The translations under genes were made by a program, and so were the position numbers. The notes under the pieces were generated by a model. It was not told where the DNA came from. It saw only the letters and a program-made list of their open reading frames with translations, and searched no databases. DNA of 64,000 nt from Simmondsia chinensis. Its lineage: Eukaryota > Streptophyta > Magnoliopsida > Caryophyllales > Simmondsiaceae. The stretch covers positions 7,749,001 through 7,813,000 of the forward strand of contig JAGTTD010000011.1 in NCBI GenBank assembly GCA_018398585.1. Direction: 5' to 3'. Position 1 is the first letter of the stretch, and every line of letters starts with the position of its first letter. This document shows positions 34,492-44,708 of this stretch, piece after piece.

Positions 34492-35275
34492 TTATACTGT
34501 GTAGTGTTGTTGAATCGTTTCAATGTCAAGTCCCTTCAGCTTCACCACTGATTCTACATGTCCCTTGAGTGTGTGCAACTCCCTTAGCCTGAAATTCATT
34601 ATTCAATCAAATTGAAAAACATGAATATAAGAATAATATATATTTTTCCTTCTTAAGATGGTAAAGAGTATAACATCGCGTTAATAAGGGCCACCAATTA
34701 TTGGGGGAAGGGGGAAATGTGTCTCGAACCTAAGACCTCAAACTTGGGGGGTACATATCCTAACCATTATACCAAATCCAACAGCTCATACAAGAACAAT
34801 ATACCTCTAAGTACAAGACCATTTATAATATGGTTTGTGAGCACAAGAACTTATGGCATGGTTTTCATTATTCATCCACACGTTTTTTATTAAGGAAGTA
34901 ACTATTACATAAACGTTAACCGCAAATGTCCATAAACATGCCTCCTCATGTAAATCGCCACAGCTTTAAACGTAGAGAGTGTAAATGCCCACTTCATACT
35001 CTAAATTAGAGACCTTTTGGTCAAAGAGACTCCAATACCATGTCAAGGAACCAATTATCCAGAAGCTGAATTTGTTAATGGTTTAAGCATTACCTTGCCA
35101 TTTCTGCACGTCTTTTGGCCTGCTCGGCAATTTCAAACAGTTCGCGGTAGCTATTCTTGTCATTGAAGAGCTCTGATGATTCTGGGGGCTGGAGACCATG
35201 CAGGGTGCGTTGAGCTGCGGCCCATTGTGCTTCCCTTTCACCTTTACCGTAATCCTTCTTCGTTGTGAACGCGGT
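34492..35275 (-). CDS. H+-ATPase exons 14-15: C-terminal autoinhibitory (R) domain
   Basis: Exon 14 (35275-35094) codes [30 protein letters not shown] and the [17 protein letters not shown] helix. It ends within an Arg codon completed by exon 15 (34588-34492): [27 protein letters not shown] and TAA. This is the regulatory tail; in the family, phosphorylation of the penultimate Thr (T955 here) allows 14-3-3 binding and activation. The tail is perfectly conserved although it lies beyond both lesions, which points to very recent loss or to sequence error. Confidence 0.9.
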
Positions 35276-35386
35276 CTATGATCATTGAAAACTCCAGTTA
35301 GTCAATACTTGAACAGGAAATAGCAAAGTACGACATTTGAAATTTTAGCATATGTTTTCTGTAGATCAGATTGCCAGTAATGTAAC

Positions 35387-36063
35387 CTTGTTCTCAAGCA
35401 GGTTATCCCAGGCCTTGCCACTTAATGTGTACCGGATGATGAACTTGAGGATATCCAAGGGAATGTAGAACACGATGCTGTAGAGCCAAATGAGACCTGC
35501 CCATCACCATCCGATGCCCTTAACACGGGCGAAGCCCCAGTTTGCATAAACTGCAATTATTGTGGCAATCTTTCGCCACTGACAGTGAGATTAATAACCT
35601 AGTTTTGATGCAGCACTTGTAATAACGCGGTGTATATGAGCTCGAATCGAGCCTAAGCTTGTAAAGCTCGAGGCTTGTCTTGTCAACATTTGATCAGATC
35701 AAAGCTTGCAAAGGTCAGCAACTTTAAGCTCACGGCTGACTTGTTTAAGCTCCAACTTGGCTTGACAAGCTATAAGCCAAGCTTATAGCTCGTTCTACTC
35801 GAGCTCGAAGGAGTGAATCCTGTTGATTTTTATAACAAGCAAGCTAGCTCGCTCATTTATACCATAATTTGTGAATGTTGTTAATTTACCAGTTGCGCTA
35901 TAAAGAAGGCAATGATGAGCATCACACCGGGACGTTCAACGTAAGACCAGCTTCTAGATCGGGTGACGAAAATCAAGGCGTGGCTTATAATACTAACTTG
36001 AAGGTAGAGGGCGGACATCATCTCATCTATGTTGTCCCTGAGTGACCTTACCCCAAATTTTTC
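35387..36063 (-). CDS. H+-ATPase exons 12-13: TM7-10, with a nonsense codon
   Basis: Exon 12 (36063-35890) gives KFGVRSLR, the [20 protein letters not shown] helix and [12 protein letters not shown]. Exon 13 (35569-35387) gives [20 protein letters not shown], then a Trp codon, TGA (35506-35504) where the family has a Gly codon, then [13 protein letters not shown] and [16 protein letters not shown]. The exon 13 acceptor is AAAG before ATTGCC, a weak pyrimidine context. These are the last four membrane helices. Intron 12 contains a small GAGCTC-rich MITE-like repeat. Confidence 0.9.
35504..35506 (-). other. In-frame TGA in exon 13 of the H+-ATPase
   Basis: Minus-strand codons read TGG TGA TGG where the family has Trp-Gly-Trp. 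A single G-to-T change of GGA would give this. It is independent of the exon 11 frameshift. Confidence 0.85.
35620..35862. repeat. Small GAGCTC-rich MITE-like repeat in ATPase intron 12
   Basis: The ends are roughly inverted: GTGTATATGAGCTCG on the left and GGTATAAATGAGCGAGCT on the complementary strand at the right. The interior is made of AGCTTG/GAGCTC words. Resembles the GAGCTC repeats common in plant introns. Target duplication not resolved. Confidence 0.5.
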
Positions 36064-36155
36064 CTGCCAAAATCATATGATCATGGATTTCAATTAATAT
36101 GAATCAGAGGGTTTTTGACATCGTTAATGATGAATAATATGATGTATCTTCTTAC

Positions 36156-36584
36156 GGAAAAGAAGTTGGAATCATGAGCAGCCCAGAAGAAGATAACAGT
36201 CATGACAGCCAAGTAAGTGCCAAGCACAACACCAGTGGCGAAGATTTCTTTCAGTTTCCAAGAATCAGGCAACGGAGATGGCTTCACTCTGTCCTTGGAA
36301 ATGGTCATGATGGTACCGTCGTTGAGTATGGCGATGACAAGAACCATGAAGGGGGAGAAATCGAACTTCCATATGAGGCGATGAGCATGAAACCCAACAC
36401 AATACGGATGGTAATAGAAACCGCATAGATAGTATAATTCTTCATCCTTTGGAAAATGGCTCTGCTAGTAAGAACAGCACTTATAATCACACTCAACCCT
36501 GGCTCAGTGAGAACAATGTCAGATGCACTTCGGGCTGCGTCAGTTGCATCAGCCACTGCAATACCGATGTCGGCTTTCTTAAGG

Positions 36585-36617
<33 letters not shown>

Positions 36618-37555
36618 CCACAAATGTGCTTCCTCTCTTGCAGTTTCTTCACAATCTCATACTTGTGCTCTGCATGTTATTGAAATAGGCTAACATTCTA
36701 CATGTAGCGAAAACTGAAACAATCAGAAGCACTAGCACATTCTTTCCCCATCTCTAGACTTTTCACTTGTACTGTTGTACAATCCCTTTTTTATTTCTTT
36801 TGAAGCCTATAGGTACCATGGACTCAAAAGGTTGTCGTTATAACGGATTTTGAGCTAACCATTAGCAATTGACTATTAAGTAAAGGTACTTTCATAACAC
36901 CTTCTATAATACACATGTTGTATTATGTTTGGTAAAACATATTTCAAATTGTATTTATGCGTTCAACACTGTCAAATGGATATAAAAATTAACGAGTGCA
37001 TTAACGAGTGCATAGCTATTCATCAAAACTTTTGAGACATAATGTTTTAAAACTTTTGCTTAGAAAAGCCCAACTGATCAGCAGGATTTGTTTCATAACA
37101 CGCAGAACACCCTACTGCCTATCTATTTTTTGTAGTTTCCCTTTCTTACTGGAATGTTATTCTCTTGAAGAAAGCATGTTTGGAGTAAACCCAACTGACT
37201 ACTCAAATTGAACTGCTAGAATCTTAAAGATGATAGTCAAAGTACCAGGAAAGACTCCAGCAAACCCATCTGCCTTCTCGATGAGCTCCTCAACAGGAAG
37301 GGCACCAAAATTCTGATCCTTGTGGTCACCAAGAAGGGAAGATGAAGGATGCATGTTGGTTCCCATACCAAGCCTTCGTCCTGTTTCCTTTCCAATGGCT
37401 AGTTGGTCACCAGTGATCATCTTGACATTGACACCAAGAGCTAGAGCACGTCTTATAGTTTCTGCGCTGTCATGTCTTGGTGGATCAAAAAGAGGCAAGA
37501 GAGCCACAAATTGCCATGGTCCTCCTGGACTTTCCTTGTCCTTCTCTGTTACTCT
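36156..37555 (-). CDS. H+-ATPase exons 10-11: end of P domain and TM5-6, frameshifted
   Basis: Exon 10 (37555-37246) gives [39 protein letters not shown] and [15 protein letters not shown], ending one base into a Glu codon. Exon 11 (36669-36156) completes it ([15 protein letters not shown]) and carries the Mg-binding TGDGVNDAP and the start of TM5. One base is missing between 36377 and 36376: the frame reads LIA and then SYGSS instead of the expected LIW-type continuation. The correct frame resumes at once ([26 protein letters not shown]). The proton-binding Asp (D691 here, D684 in Arabidopsis AHA2) therefore lies out of frame. Confidence 0.9.
36376..36377 (-). other. Single-base deletion causing a frameshift in exon 11
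   Basis: On the minus strand ATC GCC (to 36377) is followed by TCATATGG. One extra base before TCA restores the family frame without other change. The shifted frame ends at a stop at 36307-36305. Confidence 0.8.
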
Positions 37556-37726
37556 CTGTGAAGAGAAAGGCGTATCAACATATTTAGCCTTTGAGCCTAT
37601 GGCCTTTGTACGGGGGCCTCAACTTCCTAGGTAGTGTTTTACTACTGAATTGAGATCTCAAAGGTGACGACTTTATCCGCTTTAACATTGTTTCAACAAG
37701 ATTTGAGAAGGGTTTGGAGCCAGTAC

Positions 37727-38312
37727 CTGTTGAGCTACAGCAAGAGAACGAAGACCACGTTCGGCAAACTTGTCAATGATAGCATGAGCTTTTCTCCTTG
37801 CATCTTGGCCAAGCTTGCAGAGTTCAATTATCTGAAGAGATTAAGAATATTACAGTTAGAGGATAGAAGATAAAACAAAACTTATGATGATCTAATCTGG
37901 GGTAGTCTTTCACCTGCTCAGGAGCACCCTTGCTAACCCGGTACCAGTTACCTTCGTGGTCATAGTATGTTATAGCTGTACCCTTTTCAACTGGGTTGAA
38001 AGGCAAGAAATGAACCTCAGTAATTCCCGCTCTCGCCTGCATAGTTACTTAATATTAGTCTTAGTTTAAGGAAGGTTATTCATAAGTCAGACTCGTTTTG
38101 TTTTAAGCCATAGAAGATGAAGAACACTTCTCCTTGCATGTTAATCGTGGTACGGGAACATAACTAAGATGGCATATGAGCATTTAATATACCTCCCTAG
38201 GATCAGCCAACATCCCAACAATACAAGCATCGATGGCGTCCTGATTTTCCACCCTGGAAGCCCTGGCAGCCAGTAGAATCGCATGGTCCTTGCTAAGTTC
38301 ATGTGCAAATAT
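37727..38312 (-). CDS. H+-ATPase exons 7-9: nucleotide-binding domain
   Basis: Exon 7 (38312-38193) has [17 protein letters not shown], exon 8 (38036-37914) has [14 protein letters not shown] and the nucleotide-contacting KGAPEQ, and exon 9 (37831-37727) has [14 protein letters not shown]. All begin and end in phase 0. Together they code the nucleotide-binding domain, which holds the adenine of ATP. No lesion is present. Confidence 0.92.
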
Positions 38313-38397
38313 CTAGAAGAAAACAAGATGCTTAAAGAACAATAAAAAGGGAACCCGATATCAGTAAAATAATCAACTAATTGACAAAGTCCCAGAC

Positions 38398-39513
38398 CTC
38401 GACTAAGTTCTTGTCCACTGTAAGTTTGTTGAGAGTGAGAGTTCCCGTCTTGTCGCTACAGAGGACATCCATTCCAGCCATCTCTTCAATAGCCGTCATT
38501 CTCTTAGTGATAGCACCTTGTTGAGACAAGCGGTGAGAGCCAATGGCCATTGTCACAGATAGCACGGTAGGCATGGCGATTGGGATTCCACCAATGAGCA
38601 AGACCAACAGATTGTCAACGCCATCTCTATATCTCCTGTGCTGGGCAGGGTACATCACCACTATCTCTATGACGATCCCAATAGCGATCGAGATAATAGA
38701 GAAGTTTCCAATAGCCGTCAAGACCTGCACAGAATCATCAAATACAATCAAGTGTCAAAGCAGAGATCATCACACGTGAAGCCAGTCATATGTTGTGCGC
38801 TTGTCTTTATAATTCTTACATTGTTTATTTTATTTGTTTCTTCGATTATTTGTCATGTTCAATATCTTACTTCATTGCCCTTGGTATGTTCTTCTCAGAC
38901 AGGGTCGGATGTTGGACTCTAGGCTTAACCGAAGAGGGTTACATATATGAGCAAATGTGACATCATATTCTTAAGTATGCTTTTCGACAACTTCGTCCAA
39001 GTTCTAGCAGGCTTTTCTATGTTTTCCCAAATACACTTTAACCAAGAAAAATTCCTTTTCTCATATCAAGCATTAAATTCTCTATTGAGGATGCTAACTT
39101 TAATAATTTCATGTGTGTTATTAAACCATAATTGCTATGTATTTCAAGACTTGTTCAAAAAGAAAGCTGTATTTCAAGCTGCTGCAATATGGCAATACCT
39201 TCTGGAAATGACCAACTTGATTGGTGCTATCAACAAGATGAGCAGCCTTGCCAAAGAAAGTATGAACACCAGTGGCAATAACAACAGCCTCGATTTCACC
39301 TTGCTTGCAGGTAGACCCAGAGAAAACCTCATCACCTGGGTTCTGGTTGACAGGCAAGGACTCACCAGTAAGTGCAGACTGATCAATCTTAAGCGAGTCT
39401 CCCTCCAAAAGACGTGCATCTGCCGGAATAATATCACCTAACTTGATGCTGATAATATCACCTGGCACCAAAATTTCTGCCTCTTGTTCGCCCCATCTTC
39501 CATCTCGCAACAC
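38398..39513 (-). CDS. H+-ATPase exons 5-6: actuator domain, TM3-4, phosphorylation site
   Basis: Exon 5 (39513-39199, 105 codons) holds the actuator domain: [20 protein letters not shown], the dephosphorylation motif TGES at residues 189-192, and [13 protein letters not shown]. Exon 6 (38724-38398, 109 codons) holds the TM3-TM4 pair, including [18 protein letters not shown] with the conserved Pro-containing kink of TM4. It ends in the phosphorylation motif [13 protein letters not shown], where Asp336 accepts the ATP phosphate. Both exons are intact with GT-AG borders. Confidence 0.92.
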
Positions 39514-39621
39514 CTACAATTACATTAACCATATTAAATTGAACATAACAAACCAAAGCACGATAAAATGTATTTAATTTATAAAGTAAATATGATTTAA
39601 GCATATGAATAGATCAAATAC

Positions 39622-41837
39622 CCTAGTTTTTGGAGCGAGGCCAGCCATCAATGCTGCAGCAGCATTCCCTGCATTGTTTCCTTCAATGAAACTTATGGTG
39701 GAATTGATTATCAGTAGCGCCGTGATCCCAATAAAATCTTGCCAATCTGGAGGCTTTCCCTGCATCATCATCAATCATACATTAACGAATCAAACAACTG
39801 ATTCCATGAGTTGAAACAACATTCCAGTTTGAAGGAGAGAAAATATGATACCCCTCCATTGGCTAAAGCAATGGCCATGATCGCAGCACTCTCCATCACC
39901 CATGAGAGTGGGTTCCACATGAACCCAAGAAATTTCAGAACCTTGCTTTCCTGTTCAGGATACAATCAGCAATTTTATCAATAAACAGTTGACAAAAGCT
40001 TTTTAAATGAAAGTGATTAGTGTTAGATTGTTGCCTTTTTCTCCTCTAGCTTATTTGGACCGAATATTTGAAGCCTCTGCTGACCTTCCTCTGTGGAAAG
40101 TCCTTCCCTCGAGCATTTAAGCTGCTCGAACACTTCTTCAACTGGAATACTCTCCTGCTCAGATGCAGCACCGTTACAGGCAGAGTCATTAACACCAAAG
40201 CTCTGGTAATATCACTATCCTGTATATTAAGAAGCAAACTACAAACATCTTGGTATGCACCTGATCATATAGCATCACAATCTTCACCGAAATTCCACCT
40301 AGCCTAAAGTAGGGCCGTCAAGATCCCAAGCAATCAACAATTGTTTGAGGTCCCCTTTTTAAGGGGCCCTTTAGAAATTTAATTACATCATGAATTTGCT
40401 TCTACTTTATATCATAATTTATAATTGGAGAAAAAATTACCTATGTATATGATATACTATAAGTGCACGTGTAATCATTAAACGTGCTTACATAGTAGTT
40501 GGTAATGTAATATAAAACTTATTCGGCGTTTGTTTAAACTAATGTAGACATATAGGCTACCAAAACAGGGGTCACCTATCAAAACTTGCTTTGAGACCTC
40601 TAAAATGTCGGGGCTGGCCTTGGCCTAAAGCAGTAAATTGTTAGCTGATCCTGATTTCCAATGAAAATTGGTGCAAATCTTTAAAATAAATTTAGAGTGG
40701 CTACACATATCAAATCAACCTCTAGGATGCTCGAATGATTCACGTGATAGAAGAGAGTACAATCAAAGTATGAATTCTTCTAGGAAATTTATTTTGAACA
40801 GACTACTAAACCCAGATATTATATTTGACTTCAAACCTTGTAGAGAACCACTATCCTTCAAATTTACTTCGTCCTTATGAAATAGTCTCGAGGATAAATG
40901 AAACCTTATTTTAGAGTGAATGTAGAGAAAATAGATTTTTGAGAATTAAATTCAAGAGAAAGATATGAATTCAATGTATCAATCTTGAGAATGTTAAGGG
41001 GATATTTATAGAATTCATGGTGTCTCTTCTCCAACAGACACAAAAAGGCGCAAATTTTATGGCGAAACTATCACTTTGTGTCGAGACCTGGAATGGCGTG
41101 TGTTGGCAAACACCAATCCTTTCTTATTTTGAAAATACTCCAACAAATTCAAAGCATGGCAAAGTACTGGGAGGGACAATCATGTTCTGGTACATGATGT
41201 CAAAAAATGTAATAAAGTGAAGGATGTGTTTTCTAAAAGCATGACAAACATGAGTGTCAGGCTTTAATACATACCCAAATTAGATATTTAAGTTTATAGT
41301 ATTAATTAGGCTTGTTCTGAAATTGGGTCATGATCAGATTACTACAAAAAGTTTCCAATTGCCATTCGAGTATGTGTCACAGTGCCATAAGTTTGCCCTG
41401 ACATCGACCCATAGATCGTTGATAGTGAAACTGCATCAATCAAAAAACTATAGTCATCGCCGTAGTATTCTTGTGATGTAACTCTTACACAGACCAATCC
41501 GCACTATACTTCCTCTTCCTCAACATTTGAACAAAACACAACGACTATACACAAAAAACCACAAACCCACAATGTTGAATTTTACCCGGACTTTAGACGC
41601 ACCCCATGGGTTGACATATATGAGATTTGCATATAAAACATATATACTTTTCTTTTCTCTTACAACTCCAACGCATGTACAATCATTGACAACAACTGGG
41701 GATCAGAGTAAGATCGACATTATCAATGATAACCCGGACAAAAATGGGAAATATAAAGGTATTCTAATACTTACAAGATCGACATTCTCCTTCTTGATAT
41801 CCTGCAAGCTAGATGCCGACGCTGCTGCCCCCGCCAT
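39622..41837 (-). CDS. H+-ATPase exons 1-4: N-terminus and first membrane hairpin
   Basis: Exon 1 (41837-41775) codes [20 protein letters not shown] and ends in phase 0; the ATG in AACATGGCG is the only sensible start. Exon 2 (40154-40035) gives the [17 protein letters not shown] segment and [10 protein letters not shown]. Exon 3 (39950-39852) opens the first membrane hairpin with [14 protein letters not shown]. Exon 4 (39759-39622) gives [11 protein letters not shown] and the second membrane helix, then [19 protein letters not shown]. Intron 2 starts GC rather than GT. Intron 1 is 1.6 kb and contains a hAT-type MITE. Nothing in these exons is damaged. Confidence 0.9.
40310..40622. mobile_element. 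hAT-type MITE in ATPase intron 1
   Basis: GCCTAAAG is repeated exactly at 40302-40309 and 40623-40630, the 8-base duplication expected of hAT elements. The 313-base insert has imperfect inverted ends: TAGGGCCGTC on the left and CAAGGCCAGC on the complement of the right. It codes for nothing and must rely on an autonomous transposase elsewhere. It lies within the 1.6-kb first intron, away from splice sites. Confidence 0.75.
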
Positions 41838-42170
41838 GTTTCTTCTTCTCTTCAATCACTTCAAATATACCCCAACTGATTCTTTTATGAGGACCCCAGA
41901 AGAAAGAATTCAAGTAACAACAAAAAGAAGACAGGGTGGGGGATTTAACCGAGATAGTGGGGGAGTGAGAGTTGTAGTGAAAGTGTGATTATAGGAGATC
42001 GGAGTTAAAGGAGAGCCTCAAATTTACAAACAACTGTTCTTGGGGAAAGAGAGAGAGAGGATAGCGAGGGAAATAAAAGAGGGGGAGAAATTGGAGGAGG
42101 AAAGAGCGGAATTTAACAGTTAATTGTTAGTCCAAGTCCTACGCTTTTTTTCATTTTGACATTTGGCACC
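41838..42170 (-). promoter_or_regulatory. 5' untranslated region and proximal promoter of the H+-ATPase
   Basis: The roughly 280 bases upstream of the ATG contain a long CT-rich tract on the minus strand (GA-rich on plus, 41980-42110), common in plant 5' leaders, and no upstream ATG on the minus strand. No convincing TATA box was seen. Transcription start unknown. Confidence 0.5.
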
Positions 42171-42292
42171 CCTTATTCTTAAAGCTGTATTGTATGTATT
42201 TTTTTGGAATTAAAAGAAATTGACTAGTTGACTTATCTATTTGTTAAATTTATCATTTTAACTTCCATATTACTGACTTATAACTATTTTTT

Positions 42293-42731
42293 ATAGGGGC
42301 GTAAATAAGTTGAGTTGAGCTGAGCCGAGTACCTTATTGTTTGAACTCGAGTTTAATATGCCTTATCGAGCTTTCGAACCTTTTGTTCGAGCTTGGCTCA
42401 ATGCGGCTTGGCATGGCTCGTTAGGCTAATCGAGCCAATTCAAGCTTCTTATTGAGCCGAGCCGAGCCGAGCTCTTTATCAAGCGAAATCAAGCTCATAA
42501 CTAACCCAAGCTTATTATCAAGTCGAGCTCCATATCGAGCCGGGCCATTCGAGTCACTATCGAGTCATTTATCGAACTATTTTGGAGTTAATATTACCTA
42601 CTCGTTATACTTATCGAGCCTGTTCAAACTTGGCTCAATAAGTTATCGAGCTCCAATAATAAATACGAACAAGCCATAATCAATTTTGAATATGAATAGT
42701 TCATTGAACATTTGGTTTATTTATACCCCTA
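42293..42731. mobile_element. GAGCTC-rich MITE upstream of the ATPase
   Basis: Left end TATAGGGGCGTAAATAA and the complement of the right end TATAGGGGTATAAATAA form near-perfect terminal inverted repeats. The interior is rich in CGAGCT/GAGCCGAG words, like the intron 12 repeat. TA or TATA at the edges could be the target duplication; no 8-base duplication was found. Confidence 0.65.
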
Positions 42732-42751
42732 TATACTATGCTTCTTGCTAC

Positions 42752-44365
42752 TAGAGGTGGAGCAGGGCCGGGCTAGGCCGGGCCTGGGCCCCCTCTTCTT
42801 TTTTTTAATGTTATAAAAATATATAAAAAAAATATAATATATAGTATATAGAAAAATAATCATCTTGATCAAAAAAATAATTATAATTTATTAATAAATA
42901 ATATAACATACAATAATAATAATGCCCTATAAAATTATAAATATATTTTATAGAATGAAATGTATTATAACTTGTTAAAAAAAATACAACTATAACAGTA
43001 TAATAGTGCCCTATAAAATTATAAATTTATTTTATAAACTGAAGTGTATTATAACTTGTAAAAAAAAAATACAACTATAACAACATAAATAAATCAATCA
43101 AAACTCGCTGTTGTTGGTGCAGCACTTGCGGAGGAGTTAGTGTCATCTTCTTCTTCACCGCTTGATGATTTCAAGTTCAGACGGTGTTGGTCTCTTTCTA
43201 GTGCTGACACCTAGTCTTTCAAGCATACCGACATTTTTAAGGTGCTCGGTGCTACCTTCGCTCTCTTTGCTCCGAGCAATCTACCACTGCACTAAAGCAG
43301 ACTCTGATGCTATTATAAACACCGGACATGTTAGTATATAGCGTGCCATGGTGGAAAGCACGAGATATACGGTTTTAAATGATTTCTACCATAGCAAAAT
43401 ATTAAAATATTCATTAGACTCCATCGGTTGGAATTCGAACAAAGGTGAACGCAAATATGAAGAAAGCTCATCATATGACGTGAGACTTTGTCTGGGCATT
43501 AATCGGTTAAACATATCCCACACATATGATTGTCTTCGAGAAGAGGACGAAGATGATGTAGAAGAAACATTTGTATTATTTGTTAATTTTTGAGAATAAA
43601 CAGAAAATAAATCACGTAAAGTTGCTACAACTTCATTAATAAAAGATTTTACATCAAAAGTTGGTAGCATTCTTTCGTAAGATATTTGCACAAAAAATTG
43701 AAGATCCGCAAGTTTGCAATGCAGATAAAAAATAGTGGCAATACAATATGTCATGGGTAATTCACTAAAATATTTTAAAGTTTTTGTTGTATGGTGACAA
43801 TGGACTCCTGCGCACTGGGTTGGAGGAGTTCTCTATCATCCATGCAGCAATATCTACTAATTTAGTTGTTTCGTGGGGAATGATTGGGTAATAGGATCCA
43901 GAAAAATGTCGTAACTTCTTAAAAAAGAACTAAAATTTATAAATTTTATTTATTATTTACCAATTTACATTATCTACACAACAAAAATTTAGATCCGCAT
44001 GATTTATGTGTACAAATTCTATTAAGATGTCTTTGTATGATATGCATTTTTCTAACATTTCGACCGTTGATAACCTAGTAGATGAATCTAATTTAAAAGA
44101 ATCCCATGAAATGCCAGTGTGATTTACACAATCTTTTAAAATTTTGTCTCCTAATTCCCGATGTTTTAATTGCTTTAATTATATTTCTTAAAATTATAAG
44201 AGAAAAATCTATAAGTTGCATCGCATCAATTATCATTAAATGCAAATTATGACAAGTAGCCGTTTGGGGGAAGTATAACCGTTGGGGCCCGTTGCTCCAA
44301 TGGGAGTAACGGACTGGGCCGGGCCTAGGTAATTCTGGGCCGACCTGACCCAATGGCCGCCTTTA
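42752..44365 (-). mobile_element. hAT (Ac-like) transposon, internally deleted
   Basis: Flanked by CTTGCTAC (42744-42751) and CTTGCTAT (44366-44373), an 8-base target duplication with one change. Ends TAGAGGTGG and, on the complement, TAAAGGCGG are imperfect inverted repeats followed on both sides by GGCCGGGCC-type subterminal sequence typical of plant hATs. Only the second half of a transposase is recognisable on the minus strand, so it is a non-autonomous deletion derivative of 1.6 kb. Confidence 0.85.
43100..44130 (-). pseudogene. hAT transposase relic (C-terminal half)
   Basis: On the minus strand a frame at 43754-43386 includes SYDELSSYLRSPLFEF and ESNEYFNILLW, matching the region just before the hAT dimerisation domain. 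After a stop, MARYILTCPVFIIASESA (near 43310) corresponds to the C-terminal signature of hAT transposases. A weak upstream segment near 44100-44180 resembles the helix before the DDE middle region. The BED zinc finger is missing. Confidence 0.75.
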
Positions 44366-44669
44366 CTTGCTATAGTGAAATAAAACCCAAATTAAAAGAT
44401 TATATATGTCACCAATGTATCAGTATTTTAGACTGAGTAGTAATAAATGCGAATTTAATCATATATAATTTTTTTTTATAAGTCAATGAACATTTGGTTT
44501 AAAATTTTTAAAGTTGTATAATATACAAACGTATTAAATTTTATTTAACTCTCATACTGTTTTTTACTAACTATGCTTGTTACAACCAAAACCCCAATGA
44601 ACATATAGGTTTTCTTTGGGGTAACATACTTGCCAATAACTTAAAGTTCGATATATTAATTTTTTTAAT

Positions 44670-44708
44670 AATTTTTTTAACTGAAAACCACCTACATTTT
44701 AGGTGCAG
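44670..44708. mobile_element. MITE-S, first piece (left arm)
   Basis: The sequence ACTGAAAACCACCTACATTT and following AGGTGCAG are the inverse complement of 59550-59575, so this is one terminal arm of a MITE whose remainder lies at 46118-46161 and 59098-59590. TGCAG at 44704-44708 is the left target duplication of the solo LTR that follows. Confidence 0.7.

Larger units (their letters stand above)
34492..41837 (-). pseudogene. Plasma-membrane proton-pumping ATPase (P-type, P3A), 15 exons, two disabling lesions
   Basis: Couples ATP hydrolysis to H+ export across the plasma membrane, energising nutrient uptake, stomatal opening and cell expansion. Exons (descending): 41837-41775, 40154-40035, 39950-39852, 39759-39622, 39513-39199, 38724-38398, 38312-38193, 38036-37914, 37831-37727, 37555-37246, 36669-36156, 36063-35890, 35569-35387, 35275-35094, 34588-34492. 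Restored length is 956 codons, usual for the family. Phosphorylated Asp336 (CSDKTGT), TGES at 189-192, [15 protein letters not shown] and the C-terminal HYTV are present. A one-base deletion after codon 671 and TGA at codon 825 break the frame; translation would stop about 23 codons after the shift. All junctions except intron 2 are GT-AG. Likely a recent pseudogene, or assembly error; paralogue unknown. Confidence 0.9.

Noticed and set aside
36305..36400. A small intron explaining the exon 11 frame change
   Set aside because: Only one base is missing between perfectly joined family motifs; there is no room for an intron.
36174..38922. Plus-strand open frames across the ATPase
   Set aside because: Antisense shadows of well-supported minus-strand exons; no splice or domain support.
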